Source of the DNA: Lysobacteraceae bacterium
GTDB lineage: Bacteria; Pseudomonadota; Gammaproteobacteria; DSM-19610
Direction of reading: 5' to 3'
DNA length: 36,303 bases
Assembly: GCA_020201295.1 (NCBI GenBank)
Contig: JAIVHA010000009.1
Span: 1 to 36,303, forward strand
In this document: piece after piece, positions 16,063 through 24,578 of the stretch
Numbering within the stretch: the stretch's first letter is position 1
Layout: each line of letters starts with the position of its first letter
Position numbers and translations under genes: made by a program
The notes under the pieces: model-generated
What the model was told of the DNA's origin: nothing
The model's input: the letters and a program-made list of their open reading frames with translations, nothing else
The model's database searches: none

Positions 16063-16983
16063 ATGCGCGCGATTGCGAATTTCATAATGGCCGGGCGCCT
16101 CCAGGCCATGCTGGTCGCGGCGAGCAGCTCGGTACTGAGCCTGTTGTTGCCGCCCATCACCGCGGTGCTGGCCTATGTGGGGGCCGGGGCCTTGATGCTG
16201 GTCACCCTGCGCCTGGGGCCCACGGAAGGCGCCCGGGTCATGGGTGGCGCCCTGCTGGCCACGGGTCTGTTTGCCTGGCTGGCCCTGGGGCAGCCAGTGC
16301 CGGTGGTGATCGCCACCCTGATCCTGTGGCTTCCGGCCTGGGTGCTGGCCACGCTACTGCGCGGTAGCCAGTCCCTGTCCTGGACCCTGCAGCTGGCCAC
16401 GGCCATGGCCTTGTTGGGAGTGTTGCTCGCCCATGTGCTGGTGGGTGACCTCGCGGCCCGCTGGCGCGAGATCCTGCAGCCCCTGGGCGAGTTGGCCTCG
16501 CAACAGGCGGATTTGAACCAGGAGCAGGTACAGGCGCTGGTGTACCAGGTCGCCAACCTGATGACCGGCGCCGTGGCGGCTACCCTGCTGCTGGGTCTGT
16601 TGTTGAGCCTGGCGCTGGCCCGCGGTTGGCAGGCGTTGCTCTACAACCCGGGCGGTTTTCGCCTGGAATTTCACACCCTGGCATTGCCGGGGTGGATGGG
16701 CGCCATGGCGCTGGCGTGCCTGCTCGGAGCCCGCTTCGTGGCAGGGGAGGCCGGGGCCCTGCTGCTGCAGATCGGCCTGGTGGCCCTGGTGCCCTTCCTG
16801 TTCGTGGGGCTGGCGGTGGCGCATGCCACGGCCGCTCGCCTGGGCCTGAAACCGGCCTGGCTGGTGGCACTGTATGTGCTGTTGCTGTTCCTGCCGCAGG
16901 CCCTGGTGCTGGTGGTGGTGTTGGGCGTATTGGATGGCTGGTTCCGGTTCCGGAGAAACGCTTCGGGGACGGGTGCCGCATAG
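16063..16983 (+). CDS. DUF2232 integral membrane protein
   Basis: 306 residues with about eight hydrophobic helices, for example LLLPPITAVLAYVGAGALML, VVIATLILWLPAWVLATLL, LATAMALLGVLLAHVLV, and the last LVALYVLLLFLPQALVLVVVLG. The family is found between rpsR and rplI in many gammaproteobacteria and resembles the YybS/S-component type of membrane proteins. The function is not established. Length and helix pattern look complete. ATG 16063 is chosen because it opens the first amphipathic segment (MRAIANFIMAGRLQAM). Confidence 0.85.
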   Translation: MRAIANFIMAGRLQAMLVAASSSVLSLLLPPITAVLAYVGAGALMLVTLRLGPTEGARVMGGALLATGLFAWLALGQPVPVVIATLILWLPAWVLATLLRGSQSLSWTLQLATAMALLGVLLAHVLVGDLAARWREILQPLGELASQQADLNQEQVQALVYQVANLMTGAVAATLLLGLLLSLALARGWQALLYNPGGFRLEFHTLALPGWMGAMALACLLGARFVAGEAGALLLQIGLVALVPFLFVGLAVAHATAARLGLKPAWLVALYVLLLFLPQALVLVVVLGVLDGWFRFRRNASGTGAA

Positions 16984-17052
16984 TGATGAACCGGTCGGGC
17001 CTGCCCGACCTATTGTGAGACCCGGCCGCGCCGGGGCAATGGGGTAATGACG

Positions 17053-17499
17053 ATGGATGTGATTCTGCTCAAGAAAGTGGAGAACCTGGGTGGCCTGGGC
17101 GACAAGGTAAAGGTGCGTTCGGGCTATGGCCGTAATTTCCTGATCCCTTCCGGCAAGGCCACCGCGGCCACGGAAGAGAATATCAAGGCCTTCGAGGAGC
17201 GCCGTGCCGAGCTGGAAAAGGCCGCCGCCGAGGTCATGGCCGCCGCCGAGGCGCGCCGCGAGAAGCTCGATGGCATCAGTGTCACTATCGCCTCCAAGGT
17301 CGGTGACGAAGGCAAGCTGTTCGGCTCCGTGGGTACCAGCGACATCGCCCATGCCATCAGCGACACCGGCGTGGCCGTGGAACGCAGCGAGATCCGCATG
17401 CCCGAAGGTGCGTTCCGCACGGTGGGTGAGTATGAGGTTCACGTTCACCTGCACGGCGATGTCAATGCCACCGTCCAGGTGGTGGTGGTCGCCGAGTAA
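17053..17499 (+). CDS. rplI: 50S ribosomal protein bL9
   Basis: Binds 23S rRNA domain V and extends from the ribosome surface. 148 residues from ATG 17053 (MDVILLKKVENLGGLGDKVKV). An ATG six bases earlier is too close to the GGGGTA ribosome binding site at 17041-17046. The N-terminal domain motif GYGRNFLIPSGKA, a long connecting helix (about 40-75) and the C-terminal domain are intact. Confidence 0.97.
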   Translation: MDVILLKKVENLGGLGDKVKVRSGYGRNFLIPSGKATAATEENIKAFEERRAELEKAAAEVMAAAEARREKLDGISVTIASKVGDEGKLFGSVGTSDIAHAISDTGVAVERSEIRMPEGAFRTVGEYEVHVHLHGDVNATVQVVVVAE

Positions 17500-17532
17500 G
17501 CCCTTCCCGCTGCCCTGACCGGGCGGTCAAGC

Positions 17533-17544
17533 CTACAGGGATGT
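17533..17544 (+). promoter_or_regulatory. second CsrA/RsmA-type site
   Basis: CTACAGGGATGT matches the CsrA consensus RUACARGGAUGU at 11 of 12 positions, with TAC/GTA closing an AGGGAT loop as in the copy at 3048-3059. It lies in the 142-base rplI-dnaB gap, between CGGTCAAGC and AAGCCCGGCG, and looks like a truncated relative of the mutL-miaA element. Confidence 0.4.
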
Positions 17545-17593
17545 AAGCCCGGCGCCTAATCCGCCGGGCGGGCTTTGCCGGGCTTCGGCTTGG

Positions 17594-17599
17594 TAGTAT
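17594..17599 (+). promoter_or_regulatory. possible extended -10 promoter of dnaB
   Basis: TAGTAT preceded by TGG (extended -10 TGN) at 17591-17599, about 43 bases before the dnaB start. No good -35 at standard spacing. Motif only. Confidence 0.25.
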
Positions 17600-17641
17600 C
17601 CTCTTGGCATAACAGATCCAGGGCGCTTCCGCGCCGGACCC

Positions 17642-19054
17642 ATGGGAATCTTCATGCCGGAATCGTTGCAGGCCGCCGCGGCGCTCGATCTCAATACCGA
17701 ATCGCTGAAAATACCGCCCCATTCCATCCAGGCGGAACAGTCTGTACTGGGCGGACTGATGCTGGAAAACAGCGCCTGGGACGAGGTGGCCGACCGTCTC
17801 ACGGAAGAGGATTTCTACCGTCGCGACCACCGGCTGATCTTCGAGGCCATCCGTACCCTGGTGGACCAGGGCAGTCCCTACGATGTCATCACCCTTTCCG
17901 AATGGCTGGGCAAGCAGGATGCCCTGGATACCGCCGGCGGCCTGTCCTATCTCGGCACCCTGGCCAAGAACACCCCCAGTGCCGCCAATATCCGTGCCTA
18001 TGCCGAGATCGTGCGCGAGTATTCGGTATTGCGCCAACTGATCGGCGTGGGTACCAGTATCGCCAACTCCGGCTATTTTCCCGAGGGTCGCGATGCCAAG
18101 GAACTGGTGGATCATGCCGAGCAACAGGTCTTCCAGATCGCCGAGCAGGGCAGCCACGGCCGCAACGGTTTCGTGCGCATCAAGGACTTGCTGTCCGCGG
18201 CGGTGGACAAGATCGATGAACTGTTTCATCGGGACAATCCCATCACCGGTGTGCCCACCGGCTTCAATGATTTCGATGAATTGACCGCCGGGCTGCAGAA
18301 CTCGGACCTGATCATCGTGGCCGGCCGCCCGTCCATGGGCAAGACCACTTACGCCATGAACATCGCCGAGAACGCGGCCATACGCGAAAAGATCCCGACC
18401 GCGGTGTTCAGCATGGAAATGCCGGGGGAACAGCTGGCCATGCGTCTCATGTCCTCCCTGGGCCATATCGATCAGCACAAGGTGCGCACCGGCAAGCTGG
18501 AAGATGACGACTGGCCGCGGTTGACCTCGGCGGTAAGCATTCTCGCCGAGGCACCCCTGTTCATCGACGACACCCCGGCCCTGAGTCCCACCGACCTGCG
18601 CGCCCGCGCGCGGCGCCTGAAACGCGAGCACGGCCTGGGCCTGATCGTCGTCGACTACCTGCAGCTGATGCAGACGGGACGTGGCGGGTCGGATAACCGC
18701 ACCAATGAGATCTCGGAAATCTCCCGTGGTCTCAAGGCATTGGCCAAGGAACTTCATGTGCCGGTCATTGCCCTGTCGCAGCTCAACCGTGGCCTCGAAC
18801 AGCGCCCCAACAAGCGCCCGGTGATGTCCGACCTGCGTGAATCCGGTGCCATCGAGCAGGATGCCGACGTCATCGTGTTCATCTACCGTGACGAGGTCTA
18901 CAACCCCGACAGCCCCGACAAGGGCACGGCCGAGATCATCATCGGCAAGCAGCGTAACGGGCCCATCGGTTCCGTGCGCCTGACCTTCCTCGGCCAGTAC
19001 ACCCGTTTCGAGAACTTCGTGCCCGAGATCTACAGCGACGAGGGGTATCCATGA
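17642..19054 (+). CDS. dnaB: replicative DNA helicase DnaB
   Basis: Hexameric helicase that unwinds the fork and recruits primase. 470 residues, matching E. coli (471). N-terminal primase-binding domain with IPPHSIQAEQSVLGGLML and FYRRDHRLIFEAI, linker helix, then the RecA-like motor: Walker A AGRPSMGKTTYAMN (about residue 228), VFSMEMPGEQLAMR, Walker B LIVVDYLQLM, the ALSQLNRGLEQR motif and SDLRESGAIEQDADV. No intein or other insertion at these sites. An internal ATG at 17654 (MPESLQ) is an equally possible start. It overlaps alr by four bases (ATGA). Confidence 0.97.
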   Translation: MGIFMPESLQAAAALDLNTESLKIPPHSIQAEQSVLGGLMLENSAWDEVADRLTEEDFYRRDHRLIFEAIRTLVDQGSPYDVITLSEWLGKQDALDTAGGLSYLGTLAKNTPSAANIRAYAEIVREYSVLRQLIGVGTSIANSGYFPEGRDAKELVDHAEQQVFQIAEQGSHGRNGFVRIKDLLSAAVDKIDELFHRDNPITGVPTGFNDFDELTAGLQNSDLIIVAGRPSMGKTTYAMNIAENAAIREKIPTAVFSMEMPGEQLAMRLMSSLGHIDQHKVRTGKLEDDDWPRLTSAVSILAEAPLFIDDTPALSPTDLRARARRLKREHGLGLIVVDYLQLMQTGRGGSDNRTNEISEISRGLKALAKELHVPVIALSQLNRGLEQRPNKRPVMSDLRESGAIEQDADVIVFIYRDEVYNPDSPDKGTAEIIIGKQRNGPIGSVRLTFLGQYTRFENFVPEIYSDEGYP

Positions 19055-20127
19055 CCCGCCCCGTGCGGGCGCGCATCGATCTTCAGGCCCTGCAACAGAA
19101 TCTCCACCAGGTACGCGTTTCGACACCCCGCAGCAAGGTCATGGCGGTGGTCAAGGCCAACGGCTATGGACATGGGCTGGTGGCCGTGGCCGAGGCCCTG
19201 CACCAGGCGGATGGTTTTGGCGTGGCGCGGCTGGAGGAGGCCCTGGTGCTGCGCGAGGCCGGGATTGGCAAGCCCGTTACCTTGCTCGAGGGTTTCATGG
19301 ATGCCGCGGAACTCGAAGCGGCCGGTCGCCTGGGTCTCGAAGTGGTGCTGCACAGCGACTACCAGCTGGCGCTGCTGGAATCGGCCCACGTACAGGCGTC
19401 CCTGCGGGTGTGGGTGAAGCTGGATACAGGCATGCATCGCCTCGGGTTCGACCCGGAACGCCTCGAAGCGGTAATCCGCCGTCTGCGGGCGCTGCCTTTG
19501 GTGCAGCAACCGCCGGGCTGCCTTTCCCACCTGGCCTGCGCCGACGAACGTGCCAACCCGGCCACGGAAGACCAGCACCGACGCTTTGAGGGGGCACTGA
19601 ACGACTATCCCGGCGAGCGCTCCCTGGCCAACTCCGCCGGCCTGCTGGGCTGGCCGGATCTTCACTACGACTGGGTACGTCCCGGTATCATGCTCTACGG
19701 GGTCTCTCCCTTCGCCGATGCACTGGGGCCCGGGCTCGGCCTGCGGCCGGCGATGACCCTGGAGACCCGCATCATCGGCATCCGCGAGCTGCGCAAGGGC
19801 GATGCCATCGGCTACGGTGGCAGCTGGGTATGCCCCGAGGACATGTGCGTGGGCGTCGCCGCCATCGGCTATGGTGACGGATATCCCCGCCACGCCGCCG
19901 CCGGCACGCCGGTACTCATCCAAGGACGGCGAGTGACCCTGGTGGGGCGGGTGTCCATGGACATGATCACCCTGGACCTGCGCGGCCACGATGCCGTGCG
20001 CGAGGGCGATCGCGTGGTGCTCTGGGGCGAGGGCCTGCCGGTGGAGGAGGTGGCCGCCGCCGCCGACACCATCGGCTATGAACTCCTCACCGGCATCACC
20101 GGACGGGTACAGCTGGAGTATGACTGA
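19051..20127 (+). CDS. alr: alanine racemase
   Basis: PLP enzyme that makes D-alanine for peptidoglycan. 358 residues (E. coli Alr 359). The PLP Lys is in VVKANGYGHG (about residue 34) and the second catalytic Tyr in AIGYGDGYPRHA. Other motifs are the HTGMxRLG-like DTGMHRLGF, the NSAGLL segment and RPGIMLYG. The start overlaps the dnaB stop, so the two are co-translated, as dnaB and alr often are. Confidence 0.97.
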   Translation: MTRPVRARIDLQALQQNLHQVRVSTPRSKVMAVVKANGYGHGLVAVAEALHQADGFGVARLEEALVLREAGIGKPVTLLEGFMDAAELEAAGRLGLEVVLHSDYQLALLESAHVQASLRVWVKLDTGMHRLGFDPERLEAVIRRLRALPLVQQPPGCLSHLACADERANPATEDQHRRFEGALNDYPGERSLANSAGLLGWPDLHYDWVRPGIMLYGVSPFADALGPGLGLRPAMTLETRIIGIRELRKGDAIGYGGSWVCPEDMCVGVAAIGYGDGYPRHAAAGTPVLIQGRRVTLVGRVSMDMITLDLRGHDAVREGDRVVLWGEGLPVEEVAAAADTIGYELLTGITGRVQLEYD

Positions 20128-20147
20128 CTATGTCGAGATCTCTTGAT

Positions 20148-20369
20148 GGCCACGGAAGCACACGGAAAGAACCCGTATCGGCACGATCCGCCGCGGCGGT
20201 GTGCCTGTCCTGTTCCCCTGTAGGAGCGGCTTTAGCCGCGAAGTGGTTGGAGACCGCACCAACCCGTTCGCGGCTAAAGCCGCTCCTACGATGCCTGCCG
20301 CTCATGCCCGTGCGCCCCATTCATCCTGATCATGGATTCTTTCCGTGTATTTCCGTGTGCTTCCGTGGC
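20148..20369. repeat. CCACGGAA inverted-repeat element, copy 2, interrupted by a REPIN
   Basis: The left arm starts GGCCACGGAAGCACACGGAA (20148-20167) and the right arm is its match at about 20339-20369 (TTTCCGTGTATTTCCGTGTG, then CTTCCGTGGC). The interior is longer than in copy 1 because it contains the REP pair at 20220-20289. It fills the alr-radA gap. Confidence 0.82.
20220..20289. repeat. REPIN: paired REP sequences nested in the CCACGGAA element
   Basis: A 23-bp arm (20220-20242) beginning GTAGGAGCGGCTTTAGCCGC is exactly inverted at 20267-20289, with GGTTGG/CCAACC extending the stem inward. Each arm is also a small hairpin (GCGGCT/AGCCGC). This matches the general pattern of Pseudomonas-type REP sequences mobilised by RAYT transposases. 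No RAYT gene is in the window. Confidence 0.85.
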
Positions 20370-20390
20370 TATAGGGATCTTGACTGAATC

Positions 20391-21696
20391 ATGGCCAAGG
20401 CAAAGATTCTCTATACCTGTAACCAGTGTGGCAGCCAGAGTCCCAAGTGGAGTGGCCAGTGCGGTGACTGCGGGGCCTGGAACAGCCTGGTGGAAACGGC
20501 GGCGGTGACGCCGGTGACCGGCAAGGCGGCGCGCTTCGTCAGCTACGCGGGCGAGCAGGCCGGCCGGGTGCAGGAACTGTCGCAGGTGCAGCCCGGGGCC
20601 GAGCAACGCACCCCCATGGGTTTTGGGGAGCTGGACCGGGTGCTGGGCGGCGGCCTGGTGGCCGGCTCGGTGATCCTCATCGGCGGCGATCCCGGCATCG
20701 GCAAGTCCACCCTGCTGCTGCAGGCCCTGGCGGCCTTCGCGCAAACGCTCTCCACGCTTTATGTGACCGGCGAAGAATCCCCCGAGCAGGTGTCCCTGCG
20801 CGCCCGTCGCCTGGGACTGGCGGGCGAGGGCGTGCGCCTGCTGGCGGAGACATCGGTGGAGCGCATGCTGGAGATCGCCCACCGCGAACGCCCGCAGGTG
20901 ATGGTGGTGGATTCCATCCAGACCGCCTACACGGAACTGTTGCAGTCGGCGCCGGGTTCCGTGGCCCAGGTGCGCGAGAGCGCGGCGCAGCTGGTGCGCT
21001 TTGCCAAGCAGACCGGCACGGCCCTGTTCCTGGTGGGCCATGTCACCAAGGAAGGCACTCTGGCGGGCCCGCGGGTGCTGGAGCACATGGTGGACACGGT
21101 GTTGTATTTCGAAGGTGACGCCGGCGGCCGCTACCGGGTGGTGCGGGCCATCAAGAACCGTTTCGGAGCGGTCAACGAGCTGGGTGTGTTCGCCATGACC
21201 GACCGCGGCCTGAAGGAGGTCAGCAATCCCTCGGCCATCTTTCTCTCACGCCACGAGGAACCGGTGCCCGGCAGCGTGATCATGGTGACCATGGAAGGTA
21301 CGCGCCCCCTGCTGGTGGAGGTGCAGGCACTGGTGGATCACAGTCAGCTGTCCAACCCGCGACGCGTGACCCTGGGCCTGGAGCAGAACCGCCGGTCCAT
21401 GTTGCTGGCGGTGCAGCACCGTCACGGCGGTATCGCCATGGGGGATCAGGATGTGTTCGTGAACCTGGTGGGCGGGGTGCGCGTCAGCGAGACGGCGGCG
21501 GACCTGGCGGTGTTGCTGGCGGTGTTGTCCAGTTTTCGCACCGGTGCCCAATGGCCAGGACCGGCTGCGCGAGGCCGCCAAGCATGGCTTCCGGCGCGCC
21601 ATCGTGCCGGCCGCCAATGCCCCCAAGGGCGGGCGCATCGACGACATGGAAGTGGTGGCGGCACGGCGCCTGGCCGATGTGCTGGAGCTGATTTAA
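20391..21696 (+). pseudogene. radA: DNA repair protein RadA, short internal deletion with frame change
   Basis: RadA/Sms is a RecA-like, DnaB-like branch-migration helicase used in recombination repair. ATG 20391 opens a normal protein: C4 zinc finger CNQCGSQSPKWSGQCGDCG, Walker A GGDPGIGKST, and the RadA motif KNRFGAVNELGVF. After SSFR (near 21540) the frame changes; PVPNGQDRLREAAKHGFRRA and the true C-terminus (ARRLADVLELI, stop 21694-21696) follow from base 21541. By comparison with E. coli RadA, about 21 codons of the Lon-like domain (the VVFGEVGLAGEIR region) are missing, roughly 62 bases. As written the open frame reads through to 21971 with an unrelated tail. Confidence 0.9.
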
Positions 21697-21697
21697 C

Positions 21698-21787
21698 TGG
21701 TTGTTGTCGGGCTGAAGCCCGACCTACAGGGTGGCACCGTCCCAGTGAAGATATCCATGCAGGTCGGCCTTCAGCCCGACAACCACA
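21698..21787. repeat. inverted repeat between the convergent radA and FHA/PilZ genes
   Basis: Arms at 21698-21728 and 21758-21787 share GTTGTCGGGCTGAAGCCCGA and pair over about 30 bases with few mismatches. Each arm contains its own small hairpin (TCGGGCT/AGCCCGA). It lies between two stop codons that face each other, so it may act as a shared transcription barrier. The form is that of a dispersed REP-like element. Confidence 0.75.
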
Positions 21788-21790
21788 GGC

Positions 21791-22771
21791 TCAGCCCAGC
21801 GCCGACAATTCCCGCTCTACCAACTCGGGATCGCCGAGGTTCAACTCCACCAGCCGACGCAAATGGGTGATGCTGTCCACGTCGATATCGTGGCAGCGGA
21901 AGCCGATCCATTGCGCGTCCACATGCGCCACTTCCACATCCATGCGGATGGTGATCTCCTCGTTGAGGTGAACATCCAGGCGATACAGTTGTTCGCTCTC
22001 CGGTTCCCAATCCGCGGGGCGCTCGACGAGGGCGCCATGCAGGGAGATGTCCGATAGCCGGGCCGGCCACTGCCGTGTTCCCTGGTGCAGGGTGGCGGGC
22101 ACTTCAAAATGGACGCGGCTGAAGTCCCGCTGTTCGTCGGGGCCTTTCTCGACCGCCGGCGGTGTCGTGGCCGCCTGCTCCTCGACGAAGAATTGCAGTT
22201 GCAGGGTACCGATGCGGAGCTGGTCGCCATTGCGCAGGGCCCAGGTCTCGTCGCCCAGGGCTTGATCGTTGACGAAGGGAAGACTGTCGCCTTCCAGGTG
22301 GGAAAGGAAATAGCCGCTGTCGCGCCGCACGATCACGGCCACGGCCACATGGCTCTTGCCGACCCGGGTCATGGCCTTGTCGAGACGAATGGTGCGACCC
22401 AGATGACTGCCATTGAGGATCTGCAGCCAGCCGATGGCCGGTTGGCGCGCAAGCTGTCCGGCCTGCCCAACGAAAGTGCCGCCTGCCTCCAGGCTGAAAC
22501 CGAGGGTATGCTTGCCCACCTGGATGATGTCGCCGTCGTTGAGTTCGTGGGCGGCGGCGCTGACGCCATTGACGCTGATCTCATGCTGGTCGCCCAGGGC
22601 GGTCAGCTGGTAGTGCGCCCCCTGCTTCTGGATGCGCGCATGTTCCGGTTCGACGGCCAGGCTGTCGATGTGGATGGCGCATTCCGGTGCACGGCCAATA
22701 ATGGCCTCGTCCTCGCCCAGTGGGTAGATCTTCAGTTTCTTGTCTTTGAACGACAGCGTGAGCTTCGCCAT
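21791..22771 (-). CDS. double FHA domain protein fused to a c-di-GMP-binding PilZ domain
   Basis: 326 residues from ATG 22771 (MAKLTLSFKDKKLKIYPLGE), preceded by AAGGAAA. FHA-like domain 1 (about 5-85) has IIGRAPECAIHI and VEPEHARI, NGVSAAAHELNDGDIIQVG; the conserved Ser of SxxH is Glu. FHA-like domain 2 (about 115-195) has TRVGKSHVAV and ALRNGDQLRIG, with more motif loss. The PilZ domain (about 213-315) has RDFSR and DISLHG, the two c-di-GMP contacts RxxxR and D/NxSxxG, both intact. The C-terminal DSITHLRRLVELNLGD is typical of a gammaproteobacterial PilZ subfamily. No membrane segment, so cytoplasmic. Likely a c-di-GMP effector; its partner is unknown. Last gene of the leftward cluster. Confidence 0.85.
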   Translation of the reverse strand: MAKLTLSFKDKKLKIYPLGEDEAIIGRAPECAIHIDSLAVEPEHARIQKQGAHYQLTALGDQHEISVNGVSAAAHELNDGDIIQVGKHTLGFSLEAGGTFVGQAGQLARQPAIGWLQILNGSHLGRTIRLDKAMTRVGKSHVAVAVIVRRDSGYFLSHLEGDSLPFVNDQALGDETWALRNGDQLRIGTLQLQFFVEEQAATTPPAVEKGPDEQRDFSRVHFEVPATLHQGTRQWPARLSDISLHGALVERPADWEPESEQLYRLDVHLNEEITIRMDVEVAHVDAQWIGFRCHDIDVDSITHLRRLVELNLGDPELVERELSALG

Positions 22772-22915
22772 CCCGTTGGTTTCCTTACGCTGGGGCTCGC
22801 GCCCGATTATAGTTCCCGGTCCCTGGCTCACAAGCCGGCCAGGCCGAAATGTGAGGTGTATCACAGTCCCGTGGGGGCGATGCGACCGCCCGATACCATA
22901 CTGTCGGCCATTGGC

Positions 22916-23323
22916 TCAGGAAGTTGATTCCCGGGGGCGTAGCTCCAGGGCCAGGGAATTGATGCAGTAGCGCAGGCCGGTGGGGGGTGGGCCATCCTCG
23001 AACACATGGCCCAGGTGGGCGTCGCAGCGCCGGCAGAGCACTTCCACCCGGCGCATGCCGTGGCTGCTGTCCTCGTGGCGGGTGAGGGCCGTTTCCTTGG
23101 CGGGCTGCCAGAAACTTGGCCAGCCACTGCCGGAATCATACTTGTGGTCGGAGGAGAACAGCTCCGCACCACAGCATACGCAGTGGTAGCTGCCGGCAAT
23201 CTTGCAGTCGTGGTAGCGGCCGCTGAAGGGCCGTTCGGTGCCGTGCCGGCGGGTGACCTGGAACTGTTCCTCGTCCAGGATGGCGCGCCATTCCTGCGGG
23301 GATTTTTCCACTCGCTCGCTCAT
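22916..23323 (-). CDS. msrB: peptide-methionine (R)-S-oxide reductase MsrB
   Basis: Reduces the R form of methionine sulfoxide in damaged proteins. 135 residues. Zinc-binding pairs CVCCG and CRRCD are present, the substrate motif SGSGWPSFW is intact, and the catalytic Cys is in RYCINS near the C-terminus. No signal peptide, so cytoplasmic. Its start overlaps the yfjD stop by four bases. Confidence 0.96.
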   Translation of the reverse strand: MSERVEKSPQEWRAILDEEQFQVTRRHGTERPFSGRYHDCKIAGSYHCVCCGAELFSSDHKYDSGSGWPSFWQPAKETALTRHEDSSHGMRRVEVLCRRCDAHLGHVFEDGPPPTGLRYCINSLALELRPRESTS

Positions 23324-24496
23324 GATTCATCCTCCTTCTTGTCCGTGGCCGTGCGGTGTTTCACCGGCTGCAGGCGCGCGGTCTTCACCAGGTTGTCCTT
23401 GATCTGCACGATCTCCACCGGGTAGCCGGCCAGCAGCAGGCTGGTACCAGGCTCGGGGATATCCTCCATATGCTCCAGGATCAGGCCGTTGAGGGTCTTC
23501 GGACCCTGGGTGGGCAGGTCGATGCGCAGTGCCCGGTTGAGGTCGCGCACCGTCGCGGTACCGTCCACCAGATAGCTGCCGTCCTCCTGCGGTGTGTAGT
23601 CCTTTATGCTTTCGATGGGGTCGGTGGTGAATTCGCCCACGATCTCTTCCAGGATATCCTCCAGGGTGACCAGCCCCTGGAGATCGCCATATTCATTCAC
23701 CACCAGGCCCACCCGCTGTCGCGAGCGCTGGAAGTTGCGCAGTTGCTGGTTGAGGGAGGTGTTCTCGGGCACGAACAGGGGTTCGCGCACCAGGGCCAGC
23801 AGTTTGTCCTCGTCCAGCTCGCCCTTGCGCAGGGCGGGCAACAGGTCGCGCAGATGGGCAAAGCCGATCACCTCGTCGATGCTGTCGCGGTAGACCGGCA
23901 GGCGCGTGTACTGCAGGGTCATGATCTGCTGCTCGATGTCGGTCCACTCGTCGTTGAGGTCGATGCCCAGCACCTCGTTGCGGGGGATCATGATGTCTTC
24001 CACCGTGACCTGCTCCAGGTCGAGCAGGTTGAGCAGCATCTTCTGGTGACGCTTGGGGATCATGGCGCCGGCCTCCACCAGCACGGTACGTAGCTCCTCG
24101 CGGCTCAGGGCCTGGCCGCTGCTGCCTTCCCGTTCCACGCCCAGTAGCCTCAACAGGCCGTTGGCGATCAGGTTCACGCCCCAGACGATGGGCCACATGA
24201 CATGCTGAAGCGGGGTATAGATATGGGCGGCGGGGAAGGCGATGCGTTCCGGGTGCAGGGCGGCCAGGGTCTTGGGGGTGACCTCGGCGAACAGCAGGAT
24301 GACCAGGGTCAAGCCGGTCGGGCCGGTCCAGCAGCGCCTGGGCCCGCATTGCGCCACGGTGCTTGCCGCGCACGAGATGGCGCAGCCGGTAGCGGTTCAG
24401 GGTCATGAGCCCGGTTTCGGAGCCGGAGAAGAAGGCGGACAGTGCCAGCAGCAGGATCAGTGCGCCGTAGAGTGCGCTTAAGGGGATGGCGTCCAA
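23320..24496 (-). pseudogene. yfjD: CNNM/CorB-type transporter (YfjD family), internal block missing and frame broken
   Basis: Membrane protein with a DUF21 domain, two CBS domains and a CorC/HlyC domain; relatives are implicated in magnesium or cobalt efflux. Translation starts at TTG 24496 and gives MDAIPLSALYGALILLLALS, then FFSGSETGLMTLNRYRLRH up to LLDRPDRL. At about 24312 the frame changes and resumes at LTLVILLFAEVTPKTLAAL. Compared with E. coli YfjD about 39 residues are missing, including the GNNLVNILAS membrane segment. The remainder is normal: CBS pair (DIMIPRNEVLGIDL; VGLVVNEYGDLQGLVTLEDILEEIVGE) and the C-terminal domain. Confidence 0.88.
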
Positions 24497-24578
24497 GCGG
24501 GGAGAGCCTCATCGATGGCCATGGGGCCCCATTGTACGGAACCGGGTTTTGAATACCAAAGCCGGCCGCTGCCGGTGC

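Noticed and set aside
17642..19054. Checked dnaB for an intein at the usual P-loop and H-motif sites.
   Set aside because: Both motifs are continuous and the protein length is normal.
17462..19126. Open frame opposite dnaB (554 residues).
   Set aside because: A shadow of DnaB and neighbouring sequence; no protein family signature.
20391..21971. RadA with a novel extended C-terminal domain.
   Set aside because: The tail after SSFR is an out-of-frame reading of normal RadA sequence; the true C-terminus is in another frame and ends at 21696.
24309..24512. ATG-initiated open frame at the yfjD start on the minus strand.
   Set aside because: It is out of frame with the FSGSETGLM membrane segment; the TTG at 24496 gives the family N-terminus.
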